From Endozoicomonas sp965208385 (GTDB lineage Bacteria; Pseudomonadota; Gammaproteobacteria; Pseudomonadales; Endozoicomonadaceae): 64,000 nt of DNA. Position 1 is the first letter of the stretch; each line of letters begins with the position of its first letter. The notes beneath the pieces were generated by a model that made no database searches, was not told the origin of the DNA, and saw only the letters and a program-made list of their open reading frames with translations. The position numbers and the translations under genes are program-made. Below, piece by piece: positions 17,381 through 24,435 of this stretch. The stretch covers positions 39,756 to 103,755 of the forward strand of contig CBDBOO010000021.1 in assembly GCA_965208385.1 (NCBI GenBank), given 5' to 3'.

Positions 17381-17413
17381 AAAAACCACTCTGTTAGCGC
17401 AGGGTGGTTTTTT
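17381..17413 (+). terminator. Riboswitch-controlled intrinsic terminator before metN
   Basis: AAAAACCACTCTG pairs with CAGGGTGGTTTTT around TTAGCG, ending in six Ts. The 5' arm can instead pair, through GAAAAACC (17380-17387), with GGGTTTTC (17357-17364) right after the aptamer. This gives an alternative antiterminator when the aptamer is empty. The terminator lies 239 bases before metN. Confidence 0.8.
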
Positions 17414-17652
17414 GTATAACCCCCTCCGCACCGCATTCTGGCCATTATTCAGGCCGACCTTGTAAAAACAGTCAATCTGCCGAAGTTGGAACTATTGAAC
17501 AGAATACCCGTCTGTTTCTAAAACCTTTAGGGATATATTCGTTTCCATGGAAATGTGAGTTGGCAGCAAACGAGTGCAGCCAGCAATCTCACCTTTTCAA
17601 GGGAATGGGTATAAAGTCAGCGCTGTCCAGCATGGTGTAGGCAGGAGCAAAA
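17414..17652 (+). other. Leader between the terminator and metN
   Basis: About 240 bases of untranslated leader. A 78-codon open stretch crosses it (17404-17640), but it begins inside the terminator, lacks a ribosome site and shows no recognisable protein, so it is not called. The ribosome site GGAGC of metN is at about 17643-17647. Confidence 0.4.
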
Positions 17653-18684
17653 ATGATAGAACTTAGAAATCTGAGCAAAACATTCAGTGCCGGAGGGAAT
17701 CAGGTAAAAGCCATTGATGGTGTTAATCTGCAGGTTCCTGAAGGCACCATATACGGTGTGATAGGCTCAAGCGGAGCAGGGAAAAGTACCCTGATTCGAT
17801 GTGTCAATCTTCTGGAAAAACCCACATCCGGGCAGGTTCTGGTGGATGGTCAGGATCTCACTGTTTTGTCCGAAAAGGCATTGAGAAAAGCCCGTCACAA
17901 TATTGGTATGATTTTCCAGCATTTCAATCTACTGACCAGTCGAACAGTTTACGACAATATTGCTCTGCCTCTGGAACTGGCAGGAGCGAGTAAAAAAGAG
18001 ATTGAGGCTGCGGTTAATCCATTACTGGAGCTGACGGGGCTTAGCGACAAGAGAAACAATTATCCATCCCAGCTGTCCGGTGGACAGAAACAACGAGTGG
18101 CCATTGCCAGGGCTCTGGCCAGCAAGCCTGGAGTATTACTGTGTGATGAGGCTACATCAGCGCTGGATCCGCAAACGACTCGTTCGATTCTGAATCTTCT
18201 GAAAGATATCAATAAAAAACTGAAAATCACTGTACTGATCATTACCCATGAAATGGATGTCGTGAAAAGTATTTGTGACCGTGTGGCCATTATGAGTCAT
18301 GGCCGGATTATTGAAGAAAATGATGTAGAGCAGTTTTTTCTGCATCCGGAAACCGATCTGGCCCGTGAGTTTGTGCGCAGTGCCATCAATGAAAAGGCGG
18401 TAGCTGAATTGGAAGGCTATTTTCATGCCGATCCGGAAGAAGGGTCCCGACCTGTTATCAGAATCACTTTTGTCGGTAGGGGCGTTGTGCAGCCTTTGAT
18501 TACTCAGTCTGCACGACAATTTAATACAGATTTTGTCATCCTGCAGGCTGATATAGAAACTGTTCATGGCAAGGCTATGGGGTTTCTTATGGTGGAAGTG
18601 GTTGGAGAGCCGGAAGCCATTGAGGCTTCAATGAATTATCTGAAACAGCATGTACAGGTGGAGGTGCTCGGTTATGTCAGCTGA
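17653..18684 (+). CDS. metN: Methionine ABC transporter ATP-binding protein MetN
   Basis: The 343-aa ATPase subunit that powers uptake of D- and L-methionine by MetNIQ. It has Walker A GSSGAGKST (about residues 38-46), a Q-loop (IFQHFNLL), signature LSGGQKQRVAIARAL, Walker B VLLCDEATSALDP and the switch His in ITHEMDVV. Residues 265-343 form the C-terminal NIL domain that binds methionine and inhibits transport in E. coli. ATG 17653 is preceded by AGGAGC. Its stop overlaps the metI start, so the two are translationally coupled. Confidence 0.96.
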   Translation: MIELRNLSKTFSAGGNQVKAIDGVNLQVPEGTIYGVIGSSGAGKSTLIRCVNLLEKPTSGQVLVDGQDLTVLSEKALRKARHNIGMIFQHFNLLTSRTVYDNIALPLELAGASKKEIEAAVNPLLELTGLSDKRNNYPSQLSGGQKQRVAIARALASKPGVLLCDEATSALDPQTTRSILNLLKDINKKLKITVLIITHEMDVVKSICDRVAIMSHGRIIEENDVEQFFLHPETDLAREFVRSAINEKAVAELEGYFHADPEEGSRPVIRITFVGRGVVQPLITQSARQFNTDFVILQADIETVHGKAMGFLMVEVVGEPEAIEASMNYLKQHVQVEVLGYVS

Positions 18685-19330
18685 CGCATGGTTTTTATTG
18701 GCTAAAGCGCTCTGGGAAACCCTGTATATGGTGGGGATTTCTGGCAGTTTGAGTTTTTTGTTTGGCATTCCTCTTGGTGTACTGCTCTATATAAGTCGTG
18801 AAGGGCGTATTAAGGAAAATAGACTGATGAACCTGATGCTGGGAGGTATTGTCAATGCCGGTCGTTCGGTTCCGTTTATTATCCTGATGGTAGCGATTAT
18901 TCCCCTGACACGGCTATTAACCGGAACCTCAATTGGCACCACTGCAGCCATTGTACCCCTGACTATCGCGGCAATACCTTTTGTTGCCCGAATTGCCGAA
19001 GGAGCCATTAATGAGGTGAGCTCCGGTTTGGTGGAAGCTGCTCAGGCCATGGGGGCAAGCCCACTGCAGATTATTACCCGCGTGCTGCTACCCGAAGCTC
19101 GTCCCGGGCTGATTAATGGTATGACCATTACTCTGGTTACTCTGGTAAGTTATTCAGCCATGGCTGGAGCCATCGGCGGAGGCGGTCTGGGTGATCTGGG
19201 TATCCGTTATGGTTATCAGCGTTTTGATGGTGTCATCATGCTGGCAACGGTGGTGGTTCTTATTGTACTGGTACAGCTGTTACAGATGGCCGGAGACCGA
19301 TTGCAGCAACATTACGATCGCAGTCATTGA
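18674..19330 (+). CDS. metI: Methionine ABC transporter permease MetI
   Basis: A 218-aa inner-membrane permease with about five transmembrane helices. The ABC-permease EAA loop is EAAQAMGASPLQIITRVLLPEA, which docks on MetN. ATG 18674 lies inside the metN stop region (an 11-base overlap) and gives MSADAWFLLAKALWETLYM, matching the family N-terminus; the upstream start at 18650 adds unrelated residues. It forms the channel with MetN and MetQ. Confidence 0.96.
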   Translation: MSADAWFLLAKALWETLYMVGISGSLSFLFGIPLGVLLYISREGRIKENRLMNLMLGGIVNAGRSVPFIILMVAIIPLTRLLTGTSIGTTAAIVPLTIAAIPFVARIAEGAINEVSSGLVEAAQAMGASPLQIITRVLLPEARPGLINGMTITLVTLVSYSAMAGAIGGGGLGDLGIRYGYQRFDGVIMLATVVVLIVLVQLLQMAGDRLQQHYDRSH

Positions 19331-19412
19331 ATTAATTTGAAACTAACTGGCGACCTCTTCATCTGAACGTCGCTGAATCTGACAAACATGTCATCCAGCA
19401 GAGTGGAGTCGT

Positions 19413-20237
19413 ATGATGATAATCAATATAGTGAAAACCTTGAAAGGTCTGGCAGGAACAGCGTTTCTGGCATCCGCTGTACTATTGACAGGTTGCGGTG
19501 GTAATGATGGCACTGGGCCATTGAAAGTGGGAGTGATGGCTGGGCCTGAAGCGGATCTGATGAGAGTGGCTGTGGAAAAAGCCAAAAATGACAGTCAGAT
19601 TGATATCGAACTTATTGAGTTTTCTGATTATGTGTCACCCAACGTAGCCCTGGCAGATGGCAGTATTGATGCCAATGCTTTCCAGCATCGCCCTTATCTG
19701 GACAGTATGGTTCGTGATCGTGGATTCAAATTAACCGCAGTGGCCAACACTTTTGTATATCCCATTGGAGCGTATTCAAAAAAAATCAAGGATATCAGTG
19801 AGCTGAAAGACGGTGCAAAAATATCTATTCCTAACGATCCCAGCAATGAAGGACGCACGCTTATCCTGCTGGATCAGCGTGGTTACATAAAGCTGAAAGA
19901 TATTAATAATCTTGAGGCGACACCTGCTGATATCGTCGAAAACCCACGTGGATTCGAATTTATAGAACTTGATGCGGCCCAGCTACCAAGATCACTGGAT
20001 GATGTGGATGTGGCATTTATTAATGGAACTTACGCTGTTCCAGCTGGTTACATACCAACCCGTGATGCTTTGATGATAGAAGACAAGGATTCACCTTATG
20101 TCAATATCATTGTAACCCGTGACGATAACAAAACGGATCCCAGGGTTCAGTCACTCATAAAGGCTTATCAAACCGCTGATGTTGAAGCAAAAGCCGTGGA
20201 GTTATTTAAGGGCAGTGCTGTAGCTGGTTGGAAATAA
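19413..20237 (+). CDS. metQ: Methionine-binding lipoprotein MetQ
   Basis: A 274-aa substrate-binding lipoprotein of the NlpA family. The signal peptide ends at the lipobox LLTGC, so Cys28 is lipidated; Gly-Gly at +2/+3 does not argue for inner-membrane retention. The mature part has the family pattern PLKVGVMAGPEADLMRVA, NAFQHRPYLDSM and AFINGTYAVPAGY. It is the third gene of metNIQ, 82 bases after metI, followed by a terminator at 20292. Confidence 0.95.
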   Translation: MMIINIVKTLKGLAGTAFLASAVLLTGCGGNDGTGPLKVGVMAGPEADLMRVAVEKAKNDSQIDIELIEFSDYVSPNVALADGSIDANAFQHRPYLDSMVRDRGFKLTAVANTFVYPIGAYSKKIKDISELKDGAKISIPNDPSNEGRTLILLDQRGYIKLKDINNLEATPADIVENPRGFEFIELDAAQLPRSLDDVDVAFINGTYAVPAGYIPTRDALMIEDKDSPYVNIIVTRDDNKTDPRVQSLIKAYQTADVEAKAVELFKGSAVAGWK

Positions 20238-20291
20238 CTTATACTGGCATTGCATATTGGCATTGCGCATTGACATTAAATGTTGCGAAAG

Positions 20292-20320
20292 CCCTCTGAT
20301 ATTTTTCAGAGGGTTTTTTT
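20292..20320 (+). terminator. Intrinsic terminator of metNIQ
   Basis: CCCTCTGA (20292-20299) pairs with TCAGAGGG (20306-20313), followed by seven Ts. It also lies between the convergent metQ and peroxiredoxin genes. Confidence 0.9.
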
Positions 20321-20403
20321 CTGTCTTGTATTTACCATGAAAATGCCATTCTTATCATCTGGAGTGATGAGTTTGGTGCATCCTCGTTTATGGTTTGTTA
20401 GAA

Positions 20404-20877
20404 CTAAAGTACGGATAATAGAGCTTCAGCAGTACTGACTTCGAACGACTGTGGTTCTTCAATGGCCAGATGAGTAACAATGCCTGATTCTATGATCATG
20501 GCATAGCGTTTTGATCGTGTTCCACCGAAGTCTCCGGTCTCCAGCTCCAGCCCCATTGCTTTAGTGAGTGAGGCGCCGCCATCGGCCAGCATAGTGATTT
20601 GCTCAGCATTCTGTTGATCTGCCCAGGCTTTCATAACAAAAGCGTCATTAACAGAAAGGCAGGCAATTATATCAACGCCCTTTGCACTGATTTGATCGGC
20701 TAATACTACGTACCCGGGCAAATGCGCTTCAGAACACGTCGGAGTGAACGCGCCGGGAAGGGCAAACAGAACTACTTTCTTATCAGCAAATAATTCATCG
20801 GTTGTCGTATTCTGCTGATTGCTGCCTGAAATGGCGGTAATTGCTGTGGCCGGGATCTTATGACCTGTTTTAATCAT
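20404..20877 (-). CDS. Peroxiredoxin, Prx5/AhpE-like (glutaredoxin- or glutathione-dependent type)
   Basis: A 157-aa cytoplasmic thiol peroxidase that reduces H2O2 and alkyl hydroperoxides. PGAFTPTCSEAHLPGY holds the peroxidatic Cys48 in the Prx5 pattern (PGAFTPxCSxxHxPG). A second Cys in DIIACLSVND is the usual Prx5 position, and GTRSKRYAMIIESG is also conserved. ATG 20877 with GGAG eight bases upstream is chosen. The frame stays open to 21162, but those extra codons have no Prx similarity and run into the sspA promoter. It diverges from sspA. Confidence 0.93.
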   Translation of the reverse strand: MIKTGHKIPATAITAISGSNQQNTTTDELFADKKVVLFALPGAFTPTCSEAHLPGYVVLADQISAKGVDIIACLSVNDAFVMKAWADQQNAEQITMLADGGASLTKAMGLELETGDFGGTRSKRYAMIIESGIVTHLAIEEPQSFEVSTAEALLSVL

Positions 20878-21002
20878 TCTGTACTCCGATTTTCCGAGAA
20901 TTTTTAAAGTGTTTTTTCGCTTGTTTTCCAGTGTATATGTACTCGGACGGATTGAAATGTCAACAATTCTTGCAGCAGGGCTGTCCCGAGTGGAACAAAG
21001 TT

Positions 21003-21011
21003 TGCTATGAT
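21003..21011 (+). promoter_or_regulatory. Candidate extended -10 element upstream of sspA
   Basis: TGCTATGAT fits an extended -10 box (TGnTATGAT) about 123 bases before sspA; no good -35 is visible. Confidence 0.3.
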
Positions 21012-21133
21012 AGTGCGTTATTTCGCAGGCGGCTGGTATCCTGAGCTGTAGAATCGGTTTTAAACACTGATTTTGTTTTTTCAGGCAATATTGCCGACAT
21101 CTCTCATCCTTTGCATGAAGGCGGGGGTACTTC

Positions 21134-21763
21134 ATGGCTGTAGTTGCCAAAAAGTCATCCATGATATTTTTTTCGGACCCGATAGATCATTACTGTCACA
21201 GGGTTCGTATTGTACTGGCTGAAAAGGGCGTCGCTGTTGATGTCCAGGAAGTCAATCCGGAAAACCTGCCACAGGAACTTTCCGATATGAATCCATATAA
21301 CAGCCTGCCTACTCTGGTAGATCGGGAGCTGGTTCTTTATGAGCCCAATGTTATGATGGAGTATTTGGACGAGCGTTTTCCTCATCCACCGTTATTACCG
21401 GTTTATCCGGTGAGTCGGGCTCAAAGTCGTCTGATGATGCATCGCATCCAGAAGGACTGGTGTGCTCTGGCGGATGTGATTCTGGATCCCAGAACAAAGG
21501 AAACTCCGGCGGTTCGTGCCCGTAAAGAGCTTCGTGAAAGCCTGTTGGCTATTGCACCGATCTTTGCAGAAAAACCGTTTTTCATGAGCGAAGAATTCAC
21601 TTTAGTGGATTGCTGTGTTGCTCCTCTGTTATGGCGTTTACCGGTAATGGGTATTGAATTACCCAAGCAGGGTGCTGCTATATTGCAATACGCGGAGCGT
21701 TTGTTCGAGCGTGAGTCTTTCCAGGAAAGTCTTTCCGAAATTGAAAGAGAAATGCGCGAGTAA
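21134..21763 (+). CDS. sspA: Stringent starvation protein A
   Basis: A 209-aa RNA-polymerase-associated protein with a glutathione-S-transferase fold. It alters sigma-70 transcription in stress and stationary phase. The N-terminal thioredoxin-like part (SMIFFSDPIDHYCHRVRIVLAEKGV ... NPYNSLPTLVDRELVLYEPNVMMEYLDERFPHPPLLP) and the helical part with CALAD and the conserved P-C-P region are typical of SspA rather than of enzymatic GSTs. Start ATG 21134; it may begin at the next Met, residue 10. The stop codon TAA touches the MITE at 21763, which separates it from sspB, its usual operon partner. Confidence 0.95.
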   Translation: MAVVAKKSSMIFFSDPIDHYCHRVRIVLAEKGVAVDVQEVNPENLPQELSDMNPYNSLPTLVDRELVLYEPNVMMEYLDERFPHPPLLPVYPVSRAQSRLMMHRIQKDWCALADVILDPRTKETPAVRARKELRESLLAIAPIFAEKPFFMSEEFTLVDCCVAPLLWRLPVMGIELPKQGAAILQYAERLFERESFQESLSEIEREMRE

Positions 21764-21924
21764 TACCATTGCCGGTTTCTAATATGCGTTATGAGCATGG
21801 CTTTTCAGACTCAGAGACAAGGCGGAGTGACGAGTCATAGCCGTAGCTATGGCGAGGAACTCCAACGCAGGATCTGAGTCTGAAAAGGCAGCGCAATAGC
21901 ATAATTAGAATTCGGAAATGGTAT
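21763..21924. mobile_element. Palindromic MITE-like element, copy 1 (between sspA and sspB)
   Basis: A 162-bp sequence begins ATACCATT and ends AATGGTAT. It forms a long imperfect hairpin: the outer 50 or so bases of one end resemble the reverse complement of the other, including TTTTCAGACTCAG against CTGAGTCTGAAAA, around a central palindromic CATAGC-GTA-GCTATG. It codes for nothing. A second copy in reverse orientation at 54382-54542 differs at roughly a dozen positions. Both are flanked by AA-TA and TA-TAA, compatible with a TA target duplication. Confidence 0.85.
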
Positions 21925-21974
21925 AACAGGCGTTTGGATGGCAGAAGAGACGTTGCTGTCCATCGGAGATTGTA

Positions 21975-22418
21975 ATGAGTATGACCAGTAGTCGTTCATA
22001 CATTGCCAGAGCACTGTATGACTGGATTCTTGATAATAATTGCACACCTTATATTCTGGTAGATGCCAACTGTAAGGGCGTGTTTGTGCCCGGTGAATAT
22101 GTGAAGGATGGACAAATTGTCCTGAATGTTTCACCTACCGCTGTAAGGGCACTGGTTATCGGGAATGATATGGTAACTTTCGATGGTCGTTTTGGTGGTG
22201 AAGCATTAACTATTACTGTGCCTGTAGAGGCTCTTATGGCAATTTATGCCAGAGAGAATGGTCAGGGAATGGTTTTTGAAATTGAACCTCAGGATGAGCC
22301 GGATATACTGGAAGCACCTGAAGAATTAACGGTTGTTGAATCAGTTGATTCAGAACTGCCTTCTGAGTCGTCCAGGCCCAAAAAGCCGGGTCGTCCTAGC
22401 TTGAAGGTGGTTAAGTAG
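21975..22418 (+). CDS. sspB: ClpXP protease specificity-enhancing factor SspB
   Basis: A 147-aa adaptor that delivers ssrA-tagged and RseA-type substrates to ClpXP. The N-terminal dimeric peptide-binding domain is clear (RPYLARALYDWILDN-like start, TPYILVDA, GVFVPGEYVKDGQIVLNVSP, FDGRFGG, VPVEALMAIYARENGQGM). Then come an acidic, Pro-rich linker and a basic C-terminal ClpX-binding tail (RPKKPGRPSLKVVK). ATG 21975 follows GGAG at 21964-21967. It is probably still read from the sspA promoter through the MITE. A terminator follows. Confidence 0.96.
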   Translation: MSMTSSRSYIARALYDWILDNNCTPYILVDANCKGVFVPGEYVKDGQIVLNVSPTAVRALVIGNDMVTFDGRFGGEALTITVPVEALMAIYARENGQGMVFEIEPQDEPDILEAPEELTVVESVDSELPSESSRPKKPGRPSLKVVK

Positions 22419-22442
22419 AAGTGCTTTACCGTCGTCATTGCC

Positions 22443-22475
22443 AAAAAAAGCTACCTCTCTGGTAGCTTTTTTTTT
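22443..22475 (+). terminator. Intrinsic terminator after sspB
   Basis: AAAAAAAGCTACC and GGTAGCTTTTTTTT form a stem around TCTCT; the long T- and A-runs on both sides could also let it act on the minus strand. Confidence 0.93.
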
Positions 22476-22547
22476 GTAATATTGATTCGTTTTAAGATGA
22501 TGAAGATTATTCCTTCTATTCAGTTGTAAATAATACAGGATAAAAAA

Positions 22548-23141
22548 ATGAAGCTGGCAATTATCTGTGGCAGTCATCGTAAAGAGTCTCAAAGTGCGAG
22601 AATCAGTGCGGTGCTGGCTGACAGGGTGAAACAACAGTCGCTTTTTGATCAGGTGGATATTCTGAGTCTCTCTGAAAACCCGCTGCCACTCTGGGATGAA
22701 TCTATCTGGTCCGGCAGTGATGAGTGGAAAACATTGTTGGCGCCCTGGAGAGCAACTCTGAGAGGGGCCGATGCGCTGATTGTTGTGGCTCCTGAATGGA
22801 ATGGAATGGTTCCGGCCGGTTTGAAAAACTTTTTCCTTATCTTTGGCACTGCTGAGCTTGGGCATAAACCTGCTCTAATTACTGCGGTGTCGGCAGGGCA
22901 GGGTGGCTCTTATCCTGTTATTGAGTTGCGGACAAGCAGTTATAAAAATTGCCGGATTTGTTATCTACCCGATCATTTGATTGTTCGCCACGCTGAGAAG
23001 GCTTATGTGGATGAAGCCGATACCCACTTACTGGAAAGAACGGACTATTGCCTGAAGCTGCTGAAAGAATACTCAACAGGGTTGAAGTTGGTTCGGGAGA
23101 GTGGTGTTGTGGATCATAAGACGTTTCGAAATGGTATGTAG
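22548..23141 (+). CDS. NAD(P)H-dependent FMN reductase family flavoprotein
   Basis: A 197-aa flavodoxin-fold protein of the NADPH-dependent FMN reductase family (SsuE/ChrR/ArsH-like). The phosphate loop GSHRKESQSARIS near residue 8 binds FMN phosphate. VVAPEWNGMVPAGLKNFF matches the family motif (P-x-Y-N-x-S-x-P-x-x-LKN) with Trp for Tyr. The substrate is unknown: flavin, quinone, chromate or azo dye are all possible. It is not clearly co-regulated with its neighbours. It is the first gene of a block inserted between sspB and dolP relative to the Pseudomonas order. Confidence 0.85.
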   Translation: MKLAIICGSHRKESQSARISAVLADRVKQQSLFDQVDILSLSENPLPLWDESIWSGSDEWKTLLAPWRATLRGADALIVVAPEWNGMVPAGLKNFFLIFGTAELGHKPALITAVSAGQGGSYPVIELRTSSYKNCRICYLPDHLIVRHAEKAYVDEADTHLLERTDYCLKLLKEYSTGLKLVRESGVVDHKTFRNGM

Positions 23142-23346
23142 GTGCTCGAAGGCTGTTTAGTTTTTTTATGGAAATTCCGGCGTTGAGTGCGCTGAAGATA
23201 TTTTCATGATTCGGGCTAACGGCATCTTCTGCGTAAGGCTGTTTGAAGGTGGTAAGTTATATCATCTTCCAGCTACGTCTTGCTTACAGGTCTTAGCTAA
23301 TACTGAAATATCAGATGGCAACTGGTCTGCTATGCATTATTCTCCT

Positions 23347-24258
23347 TTATGTCTTTTGGGCGGCTTCACTCTTCAGGTACTCTCTGGGTGAGTAGCCGTG
23401 ATATTGGCTGAATAGCCTGCTGAAGTGACTCAGATTACGAAATCCCAGTTCAAAGCAAATGCGGGTAATGGAATGATTGAGTTTTAATAATTCCAGTGCC
23501 TTTTGCATTCTCTTCTGCTTTTGAAACTCCCCGGGGGAAATGCCGAGCTTTTTGCGAAACTCGGTGTATAGACGGCTGCGGCTCATGCAGGCGTGACGAC
23601 AGAGTGTTTCTATCTCTAGTGACGCTTCTGGCTGATGCTCGATAAATTGAATGGCAGCATTTATGCCATTGGCGTCGGGTTCTTTCTTTGAGTGAGCTAA
23701 TAATAACCCTCTGTTTTGGTGTCTTAGCATACGGACTACCAGTTCAGATATTTCCAGGTCAATCAGAATGTTCCTGTCAGGCTGATTTTCAGTGAAGGTT
23801 GTAACCATTCGTTCAATTAATAGCTGGGTTTCACGGGTGTGATGTATGTGTAAGTAAGGTTGAGATGGTTCCGGTTCGGTGAGTGTTCTGTGTATTTCAT
23901 CGGTGTCGTATAACTTTTCGGCGATTTTTGCGACCCGCTCACGGGTGATTTCAATGGTGAGGCAGGTCGTTGGGTTGTCAGTTGTGGCTTCTGGGAAATC
24001 AATGTCAATAATTTCTCCGGGAGCAAGCACAAAGGATTCATGAGGTAGAAAGGTTGTGCTGTTACCACGGGCGTGCATTATTTTTTTTCCGGAAATCATG
24101 CCGCAATACATGAGTTCGCTGGCTTGAAACTGAACCTTTTCCGCATTGAGATAAGTGTCGTATATGCTCAGTTCGGATTCATTTCCGGCAAAACTGATGC
24201 GGTTTTCGACCAATTGTTTTGGTCGACGTGAAGCATTTAGAGTTGTGTAATCCGTCAT
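23347..24258 (-). CDS. AraC-family transcriptional regulator
   Basis: About 303 aa. The N-terminal half (residues 1-180) is a cupin-like effector-binding domain of the AraC_binding_2 type. The C-terminal 100 residues are a double helix-turn-helix DNA-binding domain with the AraC signature (ACMSRSRLYTEFRKKLGISPGEFQKQKRMQKALELL ... ICFELGFRNLSHFSRLFSQYHGYSPREYLKS). ATG 24258 is chosen because AAGGT lies upstream; the in-frame ATG at 24312 has none. It is transcribed divergently from the aldehyde dehydrogenase gene, so it very likely controls that gene and itself. Confidence 0.9.
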   Translation of the reverse strand: MTDYTTLNASRRPKQLVENRISFAGNESELSIYDTYLNAEKVQFQASELMYCGMISGKKIMHARGNSTTFLPHESFVLAPGEIIDIDFPEATTDNPTTCLTIEITRERVAKIAEKLYDTDEIHRTLTEPEPSQPYLHIHHTRETQLLIERMVTTFTENQPDRNILIDLEISELVVRMLRHQNRGLLLAHSKKEPDANGINAAIQFIEHQPEASLEIETLCRHACMSRSRLYTEFRKKLGISPGEFQKQKRMQKALELLKLNHSITRICFELGFRNLSHFSRLFSQYHGYSPREYLKSEAAQKT

Positions 24259-24435
24259 GCTGAAATACCTTGTTCTTATTGGCCCTGTTGTCGGGGCATT
24301 TGTTATTTTCAAGGTTAGCGTTGATTTTGTTTTCTTCTGGACTTAGAGGCAACTGTTTAGGAATAACAGAAAAGTATCCTGTTTGTACAATAGATAATGT
24401 GTTTCTTTCTTTCACGTGAATAAAAGGCAGACAAC

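Noticed and set aside
17404..17640. A 78-codon frame between the metN terminator and metN
   Set aside because: It starts inside the terminator hairpin, has no ribosome site and no recognisable protein.
18650..18673. An earlier start for metI
   Set aside because: The extra residues do not match the family N-terminus; ATG 18674 gives the conserved start.
20878..21162. An upstream extension of the peroxiredoxin frame (252 aa in total)
   Set aside because: The added codons have no peroxiredoxin similarity and run into sspA; ATG 20877 has a GGAG site.
23206..23391. A 61-codon frame after the FMN reductase
   Set aside because: It overlaps the end of the AraC gene on the other strand and has no ribosome site or conserved features.
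24259..24312. An earlier start for the AraC regulator
   Set aside because: No ribosome site precedes ATG 24312, while ATG 24258 has AAGGT.
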